Positions 24,721-33,453 of a stretch of 64,000 bases of DNA are shown piece by piece. The DNA is from HGM11525 sp036307445. Lineage in GTDB: Bacteria; Bacillota; Clostridia; UBA1381. The notes under the pieces are model-generated. The model was not told the DNA's origin. It was given only the letters and a program-made list of their open reading frames with translations, and ran no database searches. Where the stretch lies: NCBI GenBank assembly GCA_036307445.1, contig JAXJXP010000010.1:1-64000 (forward strand), in the 5' to 3' direction. The first letter of the stretch is position 1. Every line of letters begins with the position of its first letter. The position numbers and the translations under genes were made by a program.

Positions 24721-24735
24721 ATTACATCTGTGTTA

Positions 24736-24766
24736 TGTAGGGACCGATCTCCTGGACGGTCCGTTT
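24736..24766 (+). repeat. GG(A/G)CCG...CGGTCC hairpin repeat, copy 4
   Basis: TGTAGGGACCGATCTCC then TGGACGGTCCGTTT. GGACCG pairs exactly with CGGTCC. It lies just past the end of secG in a convergent gap. Confidence 0.7.
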
Positions 24767-24769
24767 AGC

Positions 24770-25009
24770 TTACATCTGTGTAAATACAAGAACCAAAGTT
24801 GTTACAAGGAACAAAATAGCGAGAGTAGCTGTAAGCCTTGAAAGCATTGAAGCCTTTGTTCTGCCGCCGTTCTTGCTGAAGAAAGAATCACCGTCGGGTG
24901 CTGAACCGGAAATACCTCTCATACCGGGGTCCTTACCCTCCTGAAGAAGTACCATTACAACGAGCAATACTGCAACAACAATATGCAATACGGTAAATAA
25001 TGTAGTCAT
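24770..25009 (-). CDS. secG: Preprotein translocase subunit SecG
   Basis: A small subunit of the SecYEG channel. The 79-residue protein has two membrane segments (about 5-21 and 56-76) joined by the conserved VLLQEGKDPGMRGISGS stretch and a GGRTKASMLSRLTATLA region. Own promoter upstream. rnr and smpB, frequent neighbours of secG, are not here. Confidence 0.93.
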   Translation of the reverse strand: MTTLFTVLHIVVAVLLVVMVLLQEGKDPGMRGISGSAPDGDSFFSKNGGRTKASMLSRLTATLAILFLVTTLVLVFTQM

Positions 25010-25049
25010 ATCTTTTCCTCCTATACATAATCATTAGAATAACATATCT

Positions 25050-25077
25050 ATTATATCACATTTTTTCTGTTTGGCAA
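25050..25077 (-). promoter_or_regulatory. Promoter of secG
   Basis: On the minus strand, TTGCCA (25077-25072), 16-bp spacer, TATAAT (25055-25050), about 40 bases before the secG start. Confidence 0.7.
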
Positions 25078-25109
25078 GAGCTTTTTGTAAATTTTCACTT
25101 TTTTTATGG

Positions 25110-26348
25110 TTAAGAGCGGTAATCTCCGTTAATCTTCACATAATCATAGGTTAGGTCGCAGCCCCATGCTTTTGCAGAACTATCCCCTTGATTAAGGTTA
25201 ATATTAATGAAAATATCCTCTTCGCCAAGCACAACCTTTGCTTTTTCCTCCGAGAAGGGAACACCTGCACCGTTTCTGCAAACGGGAACAACACCTGCTT
25301 TAGATGCAATATCAACATCCACCTTTGATATATCGAACTCCGCCTCGGCATAACCGATTGCACAGAGTATTCTGCCCCAGTTTGCGTCCTCACCGAAGAT
25401 AGCACATTTTAAAAGGGGAGAACGGATAACACTCTTTGCAACGATAATTGCTGTGTCAAGGTTTGGTGAGCCGGCTACGGAACATTCAATCAGCTTGGTT
25501 GCACCCTCGCCGTCCTTTGCCAGCATCTTGGTAAGCTCGCTCATTACGATAAAGAGAGCATCTTTGAAAACTGCATAGCTTTCATAGCTTTCGGTGATTT
25601 CGTCATTTCCTGCCATGCCGTTTGCAAGAACGCATACCATATCATTAGTTGATGTATCGCCGTCTACCGACAGGCAGTTATATGTGATTTTTGTTATCTC
25701 GGAAAGAGCGGCCTTTGTTGCATTGCTTGAGATATTTGCATCGGTAGTGATGAAGTTAAGTGTAGTTGCCATATTCGGATGAATCATACCACTGCCCTTT
25801 GCCATACCTCCGAGACGGCAGGTTGTGCCGTTTAAATCAAACTCAACCGCAACCTCTTTCTTGACGGTATCTGTTGTCATAATAGCTGTAGCAGCTGCTA
25901 AGTTGCCGTTATAAGACAATCCCTTGCACAATGCGCCGATATTATTTTCGATAGGCTCTATCGGCAAAATCTGACCAATAACACCGGTTGATGCAACAAT
26001 AACCTCGTCGCTGCTTATACCAAGCTCTGTTGCGGCCAAGGAACACATTTTTTCTGCTTTTTCTTCTCCGTCTGCGTTGCAGGTGTTGGCATTTTTGGAG
26101 TTTGCGATTACTGCACGGCACTTTCCACCTGTTTTTTCGAGGTGTTTCTTTGTGACGGTGATGGGTGCACCCTTTACCTTGTTTGTTGTGTAAACTGCTG
26201 CAGCGTTACATAGTGTGTCGGAAACAACTATACATAAATCGTTCTTTTCCTTGTTGGGATTAAGTCCGCAATTAAGTCCGCTTGCGCGAAATCCCTTCGC
26301 AGCGCATACACCGCCATCAATATATTTGTAACCTTCGTAGTTTTTCAT
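25110..26348 (-). CDS. argJ: Bifunctional glutamate N-acetyltransferase / N-acetylornithine acetyltransferase
   Basis: Transfers acetyl from N-acetylornithine to glutamate in cyclic arginine biosynthesis, and in bifunctional forms also uses acetyl-CoA. The 412-residue precursor self-cleaves before the threonine nucleophile in NMATTLNFITTDANI. Other motifs: STGVIGQILP and GRILCAIGYAEAEFD. The N-terminal GFRASGLNCGL region is typical. It starts two bases after the end of cca. No argC or argB is adjacent, so arginine genes must be scattered. Confidence 0.94.
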   Translation of the reverse strand: MKNYEGYKYIDGGVCAAKGFRASGLNCGLNPNKEKNDLCIVVSDTLCNAAAVYTTNKVKGAPITVTKKHLEKTGGKCRAVIANSKNANTCNADGEEKAEKMCSLAATELGISSDEVIVASTGVIGQILPIEPIENNIGALCKGLSYNGNLAAATAIMTTDTVKKEVAVEFDLNGTTCRLGGMAKGSGMIHPNMATTLNFITTDANISSNATKAALSEITKITYNCLSVDGDTSTNDMVCVLANGMAGNDEITESYESYAVFKDALFIVMSELTKMLAKDGEGATKLIECSVAGSPNLDTAIIVAKSVIRSPLLKCAIFGEDANWGRILCAIGYAEAEFDISKVDVDIASKAGVVPVCRNGAGVPFSEEKAKVVLGEEDIFININLNQGDSSAKAWGCDLTYDYVKINGDYRS

Positions 26349-26350
26349 TT

Positions 26351-27691
26351 TTACCGTCCCTTTCGTTTTATCTCTTTTGCTCTTTTGAGCAGGTGCTCTC
26401 GTGTATTAAGCTCGGGGCTAATTAAAACCTCGCCTAAAAGTATCTTTAAAGTATCGCCTATTTCACGACCTGCCTTAAAGCCTAATTTTATCAAATCCCT
26501 GCCGTTTACAACCAAATCGGACAGCATATATGGCTGACCTTCTGCGAGGACATTTTCGTAAACCTTGCGGACCGCCTCTATTCTGTTTAGCTTGTCTGTA
26601 AGATATTTCTCGTTTTTGGCACGGTTGTCGGAAATCTGCAGGCTAAGAAGCTTAAGAAAAAGCTTATCGCCAACCTTCGCCAGCATACGCTTTACAGCGG
26701 GAGGAGTAGGCTCTATGCGAACGTCGTGGTTTTCTATAAGTGCAATTATATCCTTTTGACTGTCATTATCCATTTTAAGACGTCTTAATACATTTGCAGC
26801 CAATGATGCACTCTCCTTATGATGTCCGTAAAAATGGATTATGCCGTTTGAGTCGGTGCTCATACATATCGGCTTTCCGATGTCGTGAAGGAGAGCCGCC
26901 CAACGAAGAATAAGGTCTCTTTTTGTCTCGGCGGTTGCGTGGAGAATGTGATTGCCAACGTTATAAATATGGTATTTGTTCTTCTGCGGTGTATCAAAGC
27001 AGATGTCAAGCTCGGGCAGAATGTGGTGCATTAATCCCAAATCCCGCAGTTTTCCAATATATATCGGGTTGTCGGAAAGCAAAATCTTGTTAAGCTCGCC
27101 TAAAATGCGTTCGCTGCTGACCTTTCGTATAAGAGCGGCGCATTTTTTGATAGCAGCAGCCGTTTCTTCCTCTATTTCAAAGCCGAGCACGGCAGAAAAG
27201 CGTACCGCACGAAGCATCCTAAGAGCATCTTCGGTAAAACGTCTTTCGGGATTTCCGACTGTTCTTATAAGCCTTGCTTCAATGTCCTCCTGTCCTCCGT
27301 TATAGTCCAGAATGCCATTTGTATCATTGTAGCACATAGCATTTATTGTGAAATCACGCCGCATTAAATCTTCTTTAATGTCGGTAATGAAATCAATGCT
27401 GTCCGGATGTCTGGAATCTGCGTAACCGTTTTCGGTGCGGTAGGTGGTAACCTCGTAGCCAACACCGTTTTCCACTACGGTAACTGTACCGTGAGCGATG
27501 CCTGTATCAATGGTCTTTTTAAAAACCGACTTTATCTCAGCCGGCTTTGCGGAGGTAGTGATATCATAATCGTGGGGGGTTTTGCCCATAACAAGATCGC
27601 GTACCGCACCGCCGACAATATATGCCTCAAAGCCTGAAAGCTGCAATCTTTCGATTATAGCCTTAGCACCGTCGCTTACATTAAGGGTCAT
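26351..27691 (-). CDS. cca: CCA-adding tRNA nucleotidyltransferase with HD domain
   Basis: Adds or repairs the CCA end of tRNAs. The 446-residue protein has the polymerase-beta head AYIVGGAVRDLVMGKTPHDYD, the RRDFTINAM motif and the RNA-binding region RMLRAVRFSAVLGFEIE. A C-terminal HD domain follows (LRWAALLHDIGKP), as in the clostridial CCA-adding type. The start at 27691 follows AAAGGAGG; the frame is open eight codons further. Probably co-transcribed with argJ. Confidence 0.93.
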   Translation of the reverse strand: MTLNVSDGAKAIIERLQLSGFEAYIVGGAVRDLVMGKTPHDYDITTSAKPAEIKSVFKKTIDTGIAHGTVTVVENGVGYEVTTYRTENGYADSRHPDSIDFITDIKEDLMRRDFTINAMCYNDTNGILDYNGGQEDIEARLIRTVGNPERRFTEDALRMLRAVRFSAVLGFEIEEETAAAIKKCAALIRKVSSERILGELNKILLSDNPIYIGKLRDLGLMHHILPELDICFDTPQKNKYHIYNVGNHILHATAETKRDLILRWAALLHDIGKPICMSTDSNGIIHFYGHHKESASLAANVLRRLKMDNDSQKDIIALIENHDVRIEPTPPAVKRMLAKVGDKLFLKLLSLQISDNRAKNEKYLTDKLNRIEAVRKVYENVLAEGQPYMLSDLVVNGRDLIKLGFKAGREIGDTLKILLGEVLISPELNTREHLLKRAKEIKRKGR

Positions 27692-27731
27692 ATCACTTCG
27701 CCTCCTTTGACTCAATACTATACCATTATAA

Positions 27732-27760
27732 AGAATATCATATTACGGGATATTTGTCAA
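27732..27760 (-). promoter_or_regulatory. Promoter of cca-argJ
   Basis: Minus-strand TTGACA (27760-27755), 17-bp spacer, TATTCT (27737-27732). A TATAAT lies a few bases further on but with a spacer that is too long. Confidence 0.6.
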
Positions 27761-27799
27761 TTAACACAGCTATGTAATGTTAATTTTTCGATATAAAGG

Positions 27800-27828
27800 T
27801 TTACAATCCTGAGAGATAGTGATATAAT
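27800..27828 (+). promoter_or_regulatory. Promoter of the secreted stalk-domain gene
   Basis: TTTACA (27800-27805), 17-bp spacer, TATAAT (27823-27828). Divergent from the cca promoter. Confidence 0.75.
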
Positions 27829-27872
27829 AAATATGCTTTTAATACAGACAAAATATAAAGGGGAAATGAACA

Positions 27873-28817
27873 ATGAAGAAAATTTTAGCAACCGTAATGG
27901 CGGTGGTTATGATGCTTTCAGTAATGCCGATGTCATACGCCTATGAAACAAAAGAATTTGACGGCTACGGAGAAGGCTTTCCGCAAGTCAGAGTGTCAAA
28001 TATTATCGGTAAGGATGAGTTTACAAGCCGTCCCGATCAGAACGGATATGAGAAAGACGGTTATCTCTGTCAGGCACCTGTAACGGTTGAACTTGCGGTA
28101 GACGAATTGTTTATGTTTGAAGGCAGACAGTGTATTCCGGTTGGTGATATTCTCTATGTAAGCACAAAACTGTTACCTATTGAGGGACAGGTAGAAATCG
28201 GAGAATATAATGAGGAAACAGGAGAGGTGAAATGGACAGCGGTTCCTTATACCGAGGAGTTGGCATGGGAGCATGCAGGCTTTGTAAAAGGTTCCAAGAT
28301 GACTATAACAAAGCCGGGTCTATATTGGATATGTGCTCGTTATGGTGCAATAGCAGGATCTACTGAAGTATTTCTTAATGTAATAGGCGAGGCTAAACCA
28401 AATGCGTCCAAGGTATATATTGACGGTAAGGAAATGGAATTTGATGCTTATAATATAGCTGATAACAACTATTTCAAAATTCGTGATATAGCAATGGCTA
28501 TAAATGGCAGCGAAAAGCAGTATAATGTAACTTGGGACAACGAAAAGAAAGCTATCAATCTTCTTAAGAATACTCCCTATACAGTAGCAGGCGGCGAGCT
28601 TTCAAAGGGTGCGTCAGGCGTGATGCCGACTAAGGCAAATACTTCTCATACTCTTTTGGACGGTGAGTTGTTCGGTTTTACTTCCTATACAATAGGAGAG
28701 AGCAACTACTATATGCTAAGAGATTTGGGCGAGGTATTTGATTTTTCAGTAGAGTGGGATGCTGCTACAAACAGCATACACGTTGATACTACCAAATCTT
28801 ACGTTAAGCCTGAATAA
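27873..28817 (+). CDS. Secreted protein with C-terminal stalk (copper-amine-oxidase N-like) domain
   Basis: A 314-residue exported protein. Signal peptide about 1-23 (LSVMPMSYAYE). The N-terminal half (25-170) is an unrecognised domain, possibly immunoglobulin-like, with alternating hydrophobic strands and GLYWICARYGAIAGSTEVFL. The C-terminal half (about 180-310) has paired stalk-domain patterns: NYFKIRDIAMAINGSEKQYN, then NYYMLRDLGEVFDFSVEWD. It may bind surface polymers or partner proteins. Monocistronic, with its own promoter and terminator. Function unknown. Confidence 0.8.
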   Translation: MKKILATVMAVVMMLSVMPMSYAYETKEFDGYGEGFPQVRVSNIIGKDEFTSRPDQNGYEKDGYLCQAPVTVELAVDELFMFEGRQCIPVGDILYVSTKLLPIEGQVEIGEYNEETGEVKWTAVPYTEELAWEHAGFVKGSKMTITKPGLYWICARYGAIAGSTEVFLNVIGEAKPNASKVYIDGKEMEFDAYNIADNNYFKIRDIAMAINGSEKQYNVTWDNEKKAINLLKNTPYTVAGGELSKGASGVMPTKANTSHTLLDGELFGFTSYTIGESNYYMLRDLGEVFDFSVEWDAATNSIHVDTTKSYVKPE

Positions 28818-28827
28818 ATATGAGTTC

Positions 28828-28860
28828 AAAAGCAGACGGTTTTTCCGTCTGCTTTTTTTG
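28828..28860 (+). terminator. Terminator of the secreted stalk-domain gene
   Basis: AAAAGCAGACGG/CCGTCTGCTTTT with TTTTT following. Confidence 0.88.
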
Positions 28861-28873
28861 TTTAATATGGCTA

Positions 28874-28902
28874 TTGCATCTTGTGGAAAATGGTAGTATA
28901 AT
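28874..28902 (+). promoter_or_regulatory. Promoter of the MATE gene
   Basis: TTGCAT (28874-28879), 17-bp spacer, TATAAT (28897-28902). It lies inside the long open frame from 28820, showing that the frame's first ATG is not the gene start. Confidence 0.75.
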
Positions 28903-28936
28903 AGGAATGTTGTTTTTAAAGAAGGGAATGGGAGAT

Positions 28937-30289
28937 ATGCAAACAGAAAATAAAATGGGCGTTATGAATGTAAACCGCCTTCTGATAACTATGGCACTGC
29001 CAATGATGATGTCGATGCTTATACAGTCATTTTACAATATTGTCGACTCGGTATTTGTTGCACAGTACAGCAAGGATGCACTTACAGCAGTATCACTTTG
29101 CTTTCCTGTACAATCACTTATGATTTCGCTTGCGGCAGGAACGGGTGTCGGAATTAACTCACTGTTGTCGAGAAGACTGGGAGAGAAAAAGTTTGAGGAT
29201 GCGAATAAAGCGGCGGTAAACGGCGTATTTCTCGGTATAATGTCATCAATTGCTGTTGCTATTATCGGTATACTCTTTTCGGACAAATTTTTTCAGTATT
29301 TTACAGACACGCAGGCGACCATAGAGATGGGCAGACAGTATATGCTTATATGTACTGTGTTCTCTGTTGGTGTATTTATGCAGATTGTGGCGGAGAGACT
29401 TTTGCAGGCGACTGGAAAGACGCACCTTAGTATGCTTTCACAGATGTCGGGTGCGGTAGTTAATATTATTCTTGACCCGATTATGATTTTCGGTTACCTG
29501 GGCTGTCCTAAAATGGGTATTGCAGGTGCGGCTTATGCAACAGTTATTGGTCAGTGCTTTGCGGCAGCGCTTGCGTTCTGGCTCAATTTCAAGTATAACA
29601 AAGAAATAAAAATTAAGCTTAAAGGCTTTCGGCCGGATGGTAGAATCATTCGTGATGTCTACCGTGTGGGTATTCCTGCAATTGTAATGCAGTCGATTAC
29701 CAGCATTATGACAGTCGGTATGAACAAAATCCTTGCAGATGATATAGCTATTCAGATATTCGGAGTATATTTCAAGATAAACAGCTTTATATTTATGCCG
29801 GTGTTCGGACTTTCAAATGCGCTTATTCCTATTTTTGCATACAATTATGGAGCGGGCAAAAAGCAACGTATATATGATGCTATGAAGCTTGGTATGAAGA
29901 TTTCAATGTCAATGATGGCTGTCGGAACGGCACTTATTATAATATTCCCCGAATTCTTCTTGAGTCTTTTTGATGCGGATGCAGCAATGTACAGTATGGG
30001 AGTTCCGGCACTTAGAATTATCCCCATAGGATTTACCTTTGCAGGCTACTGTATCGTGATAATATCACTTTTGCAGGCGATAAATGCGGCTTCAATCAGT
30101 ATGATAGTCTCAATAGCACGTCAGCTTGCGGTAATACTTCCGTGTGCATTTGTGCTCAAGACCTTCTTCGGCTTCCCTGCAGTATGGGCAGCAATGCCAA
30201 TTGCAGAAATCGTGGGAACGATACTTTGTATAGTTTTTTACAGAACTATCTGCCGTCCGAGAATAGAGAGAATTGATTCGATAGACTAA
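28937..30289 (+). CDS. MATE-family cation-coupled multidrug exporter
   Basis: A 450-residue protein with twelve membrane segments in two similar halves. The first half contains TMALPMMMSMLIQSFYNIVDSVFV and VGINSLLSRRLGEKK; the second IPAIVMQSITSIMTVGMNKIL and PIFAYNYGAGKKQRI, the usual MATE signatures. Substrate unknown. I start it at ATG 28937 (MQTENKMGV) after GAAGGGA; earlier in-frame ATGs precede or overlap the promoter. Confidence 0.9.
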   Translation: MQTENKMGVMNVNRLLITMALPMMMSMLIQSFYNIVDSVFVAQYSKDALTAVSLCFPVQSLMISLAAGTGVGINSLLSRRLGEKKFEDANKAAVNGVFLGIMSSIAVAIIGILFSDKFFQYFTDTQATIEMGRQYMLICTVFSVGVFMQIVAERLLQATGKTHLSMLSQMSGAVVNIILDPIMIFGYLGCPKMGIAGAAYATVIGQCFAAALAFWLNFKYNKEIKIKLKGFRPDGRIIRDVYRVGIPAIVMQSITSIMTVGMNKILADDIAIQIFGVYFKINSFIFMPVFGLSNALIPIFAYNYGAGKKQRIYDAMKLGMKISMSMMAVGTALIIIFPEFFLSLFDADAAMYSMGVPALRIIPIGFTFAGYCIVIISLLQAINAASISMIVSIARQLAVILPCAFVLKTFFGFPAVWAAMPIAEIVGTILCIVFYRTICRPRIERIDSID

Positions 30290-30290
30290 C

Positions 30291-30350
30291 CACAATATGT
30301 AGATATAGGGGCTATTTTAGCGAAAAAACGTATTTTTGGAACATATTGTG
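30291..30350. other. Three-way-junction-like structure after the MATE gene
   Basis: CACAATATGT (30291-30300) pairs perfectly with ACATATTGTG (30341-30350). Two small hairpins sit between them: GCTATTTTAGC and AAAAACGTATTTTT. No T-run follows. It could be a 3'-end RNA structure or a DNA-level palindrome. Confidence 0.4.
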
Positions 30351-30400
30351 CCTAAAAATGATAATGTTTAAAAAAAACTACAACATTTATAAAAAAAGTC

Positions 30401-30429
30401 TTGCATTATATAATATGCTATGGTATAAT
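30401..30429 (+). promoter_or_regulatory. Promoter of a candidate small RNA
   Basis: TTGCAT (30401-30406), 17-bp spacer, TATAAT (30424-30429). No ribosome site or ORF follows before the terminator at 30481-30510. Confidence 0.75.
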
Positions 30430-30435
30430 ATGTAG

Positions 30436-30512
30436 CGTAGGGAATTACTTCCACCCTCAGATCCTATACATATCAAGCCTAAAAGCATCGTTTCGCGGTG
30501 CTTTTTAGTTTC
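30436..30512 (+). ncRNA. Candidate small RNA of about 75 nt
   Basis: The interval between a consensus promoter and an intrinsic terminator has no convincing ORF. The predicted RNA begins near GTAGGGAATTACTTCC, which can form GGAA/TTCC or AGGG/CCCT stems. A C-rich stretch (CTTCCACCCTCAGATCCT) follows, then an A/T-rich linker and a 12-bp terminator stem CTAAAAGCA...TGCTTTTTAG ending in TTTC. Unpaired C-rich motifs in Firmicute sRNAs often bind Shine-Dalgarno sequences; that role here is inference. It is not 6S, SRP, tmRNA or RNase P by size or motif. Confidence 0.5.
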
Positions 30513-30518
30513 AGAAGA

Positions 30519-30556
30519 AAAAAGGATTACAGTTATTATTAACTGCAATCCTTTAC
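30519..30556 (-). terminator. Terminator of birA
   Basis: AAAGGATTACAGTTA pairs with TAACTGCAATCCTTT (one mismatch). On the minus strand it is followed by TTTTTT, just past the birA stop. Confidence 0.75.
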
Positions 30557-30560
30557 TTTT

Positions 30561-31298
30561 TTATATAAAATTACTGCTTCCAAGGCTTATTTCGCCCGAT
30601 ATAAGAATGTCCTCTCCTTTGTCGGTTTTAACAATCAGATTACCTTTTTCGTTGACATCGGTTGCGATGCCTTTTTTGGTAATACCATCTTTGGTATATA
30701 CAATGCTTTGCCCTAATATAAAAAGATATTTTTTGTATTCTGAAATAATTTCGGCAGGACTCATAGCAAGGGTTTTAAAAACCTCTGCGGTAATATCGGC
30801 AATAACAGTATTTCTGTCCGTTTCTAAATTTAAAGCTCCTGCAATTTCTGCAATATCTTTGGGAAAAAGCTTTGTGGTAAGGTTTATCCCGACACCGATT
30901 ATAATTTTGTTACCTGTATTTTCGCAAAGTATTCCGCATACTTTTCTTCTCTCATAAAATATGTCATTAACCCATTTAATACCGATATCCCTGCAACCGT
31001 GCCTGCGAAAGACCGTCGCAATACTAACTGCTGTTGCAATAGTAATGCAATCTGGCGAGGAAGGGGTATTGACGGCGATAGACATATAAATACCAGTGCC
31101 GTCAGGTGAATAGAAGCTTTTTCCAAGTCGGCCTCTGCCTGCTGTCTGGGTATCTGCAATAACAAGCTGTGGATTATTTGCGTCAAGCTCTTTTGCATAA
31201 CGGTTGGTGGAGTCAATAGTATCAAAGACTGTTATACCAATACATTTAAGCTCTTCTGGCAGATGTTTTCTTATTAAAGACTCGTCAAGAGTATCCAT
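30561..31298 (-). CDS. birA: Biotin--protein ligase, catalytic form without DNA-binding domain
   Basis: Attaches biotin to carrier proteins such as the acetyl-CoA carboxylase subunit. The 245-residue protein has DTIDSTNRYAKEL, the biotinyl-AMP loop GRGRLGKSFYSPDGTGIYMS and IGIKWVNDIFYERRKVCGIL. A C-terminal SH3-like domain ends it. There is no N-terminal winged helix, so it should not regulate transcription. I start it at 31298 (MDTLDESL) after GAGGAAAAATGT. The start lies within or beside the end of the next minus-strand gene, so the two are coupled. Confidence 0.9.
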   Translation of the reverse strand: MDTLDESLIRKHLPEELKCIGITVFDTIDSTNRYAKELDANNPQLVIADTQTAGRGRLGKSFYSPDGTGIYMSIAVNTPSSPDCITIATAVSIATVFRRHGCRDIGIKWVNDIFYERRKVCGILCENTGNKIIIGVGINLTTKLFPKDIAEIAGALNLETDRNTVIADITAEVFKTLAMSPAEIISEYKKYLFILGQSIVYTKDGITKKGIATDVNEKGNLIVKTDKGEDILISGEISLGSSNFI

Positions 31299-31308
31299 AC
31301 ATTTTTCC

Positions 31309-31974
31309 TCACAGATATTTTTTGTACTTATTGTAGAGATTAAGGGCACGTGAAATTTCCGCCTTAGTCAGCTTGGAATAGACATAATTTTTAAGCTCGG
31401 CCTTTTCTTTTGGGGTAAGTCCGCCGGCGATAAGCCTTGCTATATAACCCATTTCAAGCTTAGAAATAATTGCAAATCCGTCTGCCATTTCCTGTTTGGA
31501 AGCCGCAGCGGCTATACGGTCATAAGCCGAGCTTGCGTTTTTTGGCAACTCAGGCGCAGGAGTTGGTACTGCAGGCGGGGTTGGAGCAGGAGTAGTCCTG
31601 GGAATGTTCCTGCTATCCTCTACGTGCCAGGGTAATTGGGTTGGTGAGGGAGTAGGGTCCGATTCGTTTTCTTCGTCAATGGTTTCTATAAAATCCACGA
31701 CAGATGAAGCACCCTCACCGTCAAGATTTGTAACAAATTCGATCATACCCTTGTCGGAGAAGAGCTTGCCGAACATCGCAAAGGCGCCAAAATTGTTATT
31801 CTGGTCGATTATAGCTGCCAATTCATCTCTGCCGGAGGATTGAAGCTTCTGGCTGATTTGTGGCAATACTACAAATCGCATAGCAAGAACAGCCGCTATT
31901 GCAAACACAAGAATTACTGCAACAATGACTGAAAATATTTTAATTGCTTTCCTGCCTGTACTTTTTTTGTTCAT
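31309..31974 (-). CDS. Single-pass membrane protein with proline-rich linker, unknown function
   Basis: About 221 residues: a basic N-terminus (MNKKSTGRKAIKIF), one membrane segment (about 12-34), an extracytoplasmic region, a Pro/Thr linker (TTPAPTPPAVPTPAPELP) and a C-terminal helical domain of about 75 residues (ASSAYDRIAAAASKQEMADG ... EISRALNLYNKYKKYL). I do not recognise the C-terminal domain. The frame is also open from ATG 31998, which overlaps the metY stop, but GAGAGG lies before 31974. It sits between metY and birA in a minus-strand operon. Confidence 0.75.
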   Translation of the reverse strand: MNKKSTGRKAIKIFSVIVAVILVFAIAAVLAMRFVVLPQISQKLQSSGRDELAAIIDQNNNFGAFAMFGKLFSDKGMIEFVTNLDGEGASSVVDFIETIDEENESDPTPSPTQLPWHVEDSRNIPRTTPAPTPPAVPTPAPELPKNASSAYDRIAAAASKQEMADGFAIISKLEMGYIARLIAGGLTPKEKAELKNYVYSKLTKAEISRALNLYNKYKKYL

Positions 31975-31994
31975 TGCAAAAGCCTCTCTCAAAT

Positions 31995-33266
31995 TCATAT
32001 ATTAGAAAGTGCCTGATCCAAATCCTCTATAATATCTGCGGCATTTTCAATACCAACAGAAAGGCGGATAAGGTCTGCACCGATACCGCCCTCCGCAAGC
32101 TGCTCGTCGGTAAGCTGACGGTGCGTTGTGCTTGCAGGGTGAAGCGCACAGGTGCGTGCATCTGCAACGTGGGTAACGATTGCCGCAAGCTTTAAGCTGT
32201 CAAGTACACGGATTGCAGCTTCTCTGCCGCCTTTAACACCAAAGGAAACAACGCCTGATGTTCCATCGGGCAGATATTTTGCAACCAAATCCTTGTATTT
32301 GCTGTCGGGGAGACCGGGGTAATTAACCCAGGCAACCCTATTGTCATTTGCAAGGAAGGTAGCGACCTTCATAGCATTTTCAGAATGCTGCTTCATACGA
32401 AGATGAAGTGTTTCAAGACCGAGGTTTAAGAGAAATGCATTCTGCGGAGCAGGTGATGAGCCTAAATCACGCATCAGCTGAACACGCGCCTTAGTAATAA
32501 ATGCACTATTACCAAACTTCTCGGTATAGATAACACCGTGGTATGAGTCATCTGGTGTGGTAAATTCGGGGAATTTGCCGCTTGCAGCCCAGTCGAATAT
32601 ACCGCCGTCGACAATAACGCCGCCAAGGCTTACTGCATGACCGTCCATATACTTTGATGTGGAGTGTATAACAATATCTGCTCCGTGCTCCAACGGTCTG
32701 CAAAGAACCGGAGTTGCAAAGGTATTATCCACAATAAGAGGAATATTGTTTGAATGAGCAAGTGTTGCAAACTTCTCCATATCAAGAACTGTAAGAGCAG
32801 GGTTTGCAATAGTTTCCCCGAAGACAGCCTTTGTTTCCGGACGGATATAGCTTTGAAGCTCTTCTAAAGATGCGTCGGGGTTTACGAAGGTGGTTTCTAT
32901 CCCCATTCTCTTTAAAGTTACACCCAAGAGATTGAGAGTACCGCCGTAAACTGCTGCTGAGCAGAGAATGTGGTCACCTGCCGAGCATATGGTAAGTACA
33001 GACATAAGGCTTGCAGCCTGCCCTGACGATGTCATCATTGCACCGACACCGCCTTCTAAAGCGGCTATTTTTTCCTCTACAAAGCCTACTGTTGGATTTG
33101 CAAGACGTGTGTAAAAGTAACCGTTTGCCTCCAAATCAAAGAGCTTGCCCATAGCATCACAGCTGTCATATTTATATGTAGTACTTTGGTATATCGGCAG
33201 GACTCTTGCCTCGCCGCTCTGGGGCTTATAGCCCTCCTGAATACATTTGGTTTCTATTCTTGACAT
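31995..33266 (-). CDS. metY: O-acetylhomoserine sulfhydrylase (aminocarboxypropyltransferase)
   Basis: A PLP enzyme forming homocysteine from O-acetylhomoserine and sulfide (methionine synthesis). The 423-residue length and N-terminus (IETKCIQEGYKPQSGEARVL) fit MetY rather than the shorter MetB/MetC. The PLP lysine is in IHSTSKYMDGHAVSLGG; FYTRLANPTVGFVEEKIA and the C-terminal THVADARTCALHPASTTHRQ are family motifs. Start at 33266 after GAAAGGAATG. I found no SAM riboswitch or T-box upstream; the leader is short. Confidence 0.93.
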   Translation of the reverse strand: MSRIETKCIQEGYKPQSGEARVLPIYQSTTYKYDSCDAMGKLFDLEANGYFYTRLANPTVGFVEEKIAALEGGVGAMMTSSGQAASLMSVLTICSAGDHILCSAAVYGGTLNLLGVTLKRMGIETTFVNPDASLEELQSYIRPETKAVFGETIANPALTVLDMEKFATLAHSNNIPLIVDNTFATPVLCRPLEHGADIVIHSTSKYMDGHAVSLGGVIVDGGIFDWAASGKFPEFTTPDDSYHGVIYTEKFGNSAFITKARVQLMRDLGSSPAPQNAFLLNLGLETLHLRMKQHSENAMKVATFLANDNRVAWVNYPGLPDSKYKDLVAKYLPDGTSGVVSFGVKGGREAAIRVLDSLKLAAIVTHVADARTCALHPASTTHRQLTDEQLAEGGIGADLIRLSVGIENAADIIEDLDQALSNI

Positions 33267-33453
33267 AAAATCATCATTCCTTTCGGTTTTGTATCTTTTA
33301 TTGTACAACTATTTCGTAAAAAAATCAACCCTGCCGATTATGAAATATAAAAAAATTGTCTGTTAAATTTACAAACTGTTCATACTTCATACACATCAAG
33401 GTAGAAAGTGGGGTGTATAATGAGCAGGACAGGTAAAAAAGGAGGATAAATTT

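Noticed and set aside
28820..28936. N-terminal extension of the MATE protein from ATG 28820
   Set aside because: The extension spans the upstream terminator and the gene's own promoter, so it is not transcribed as part of that mRNA.
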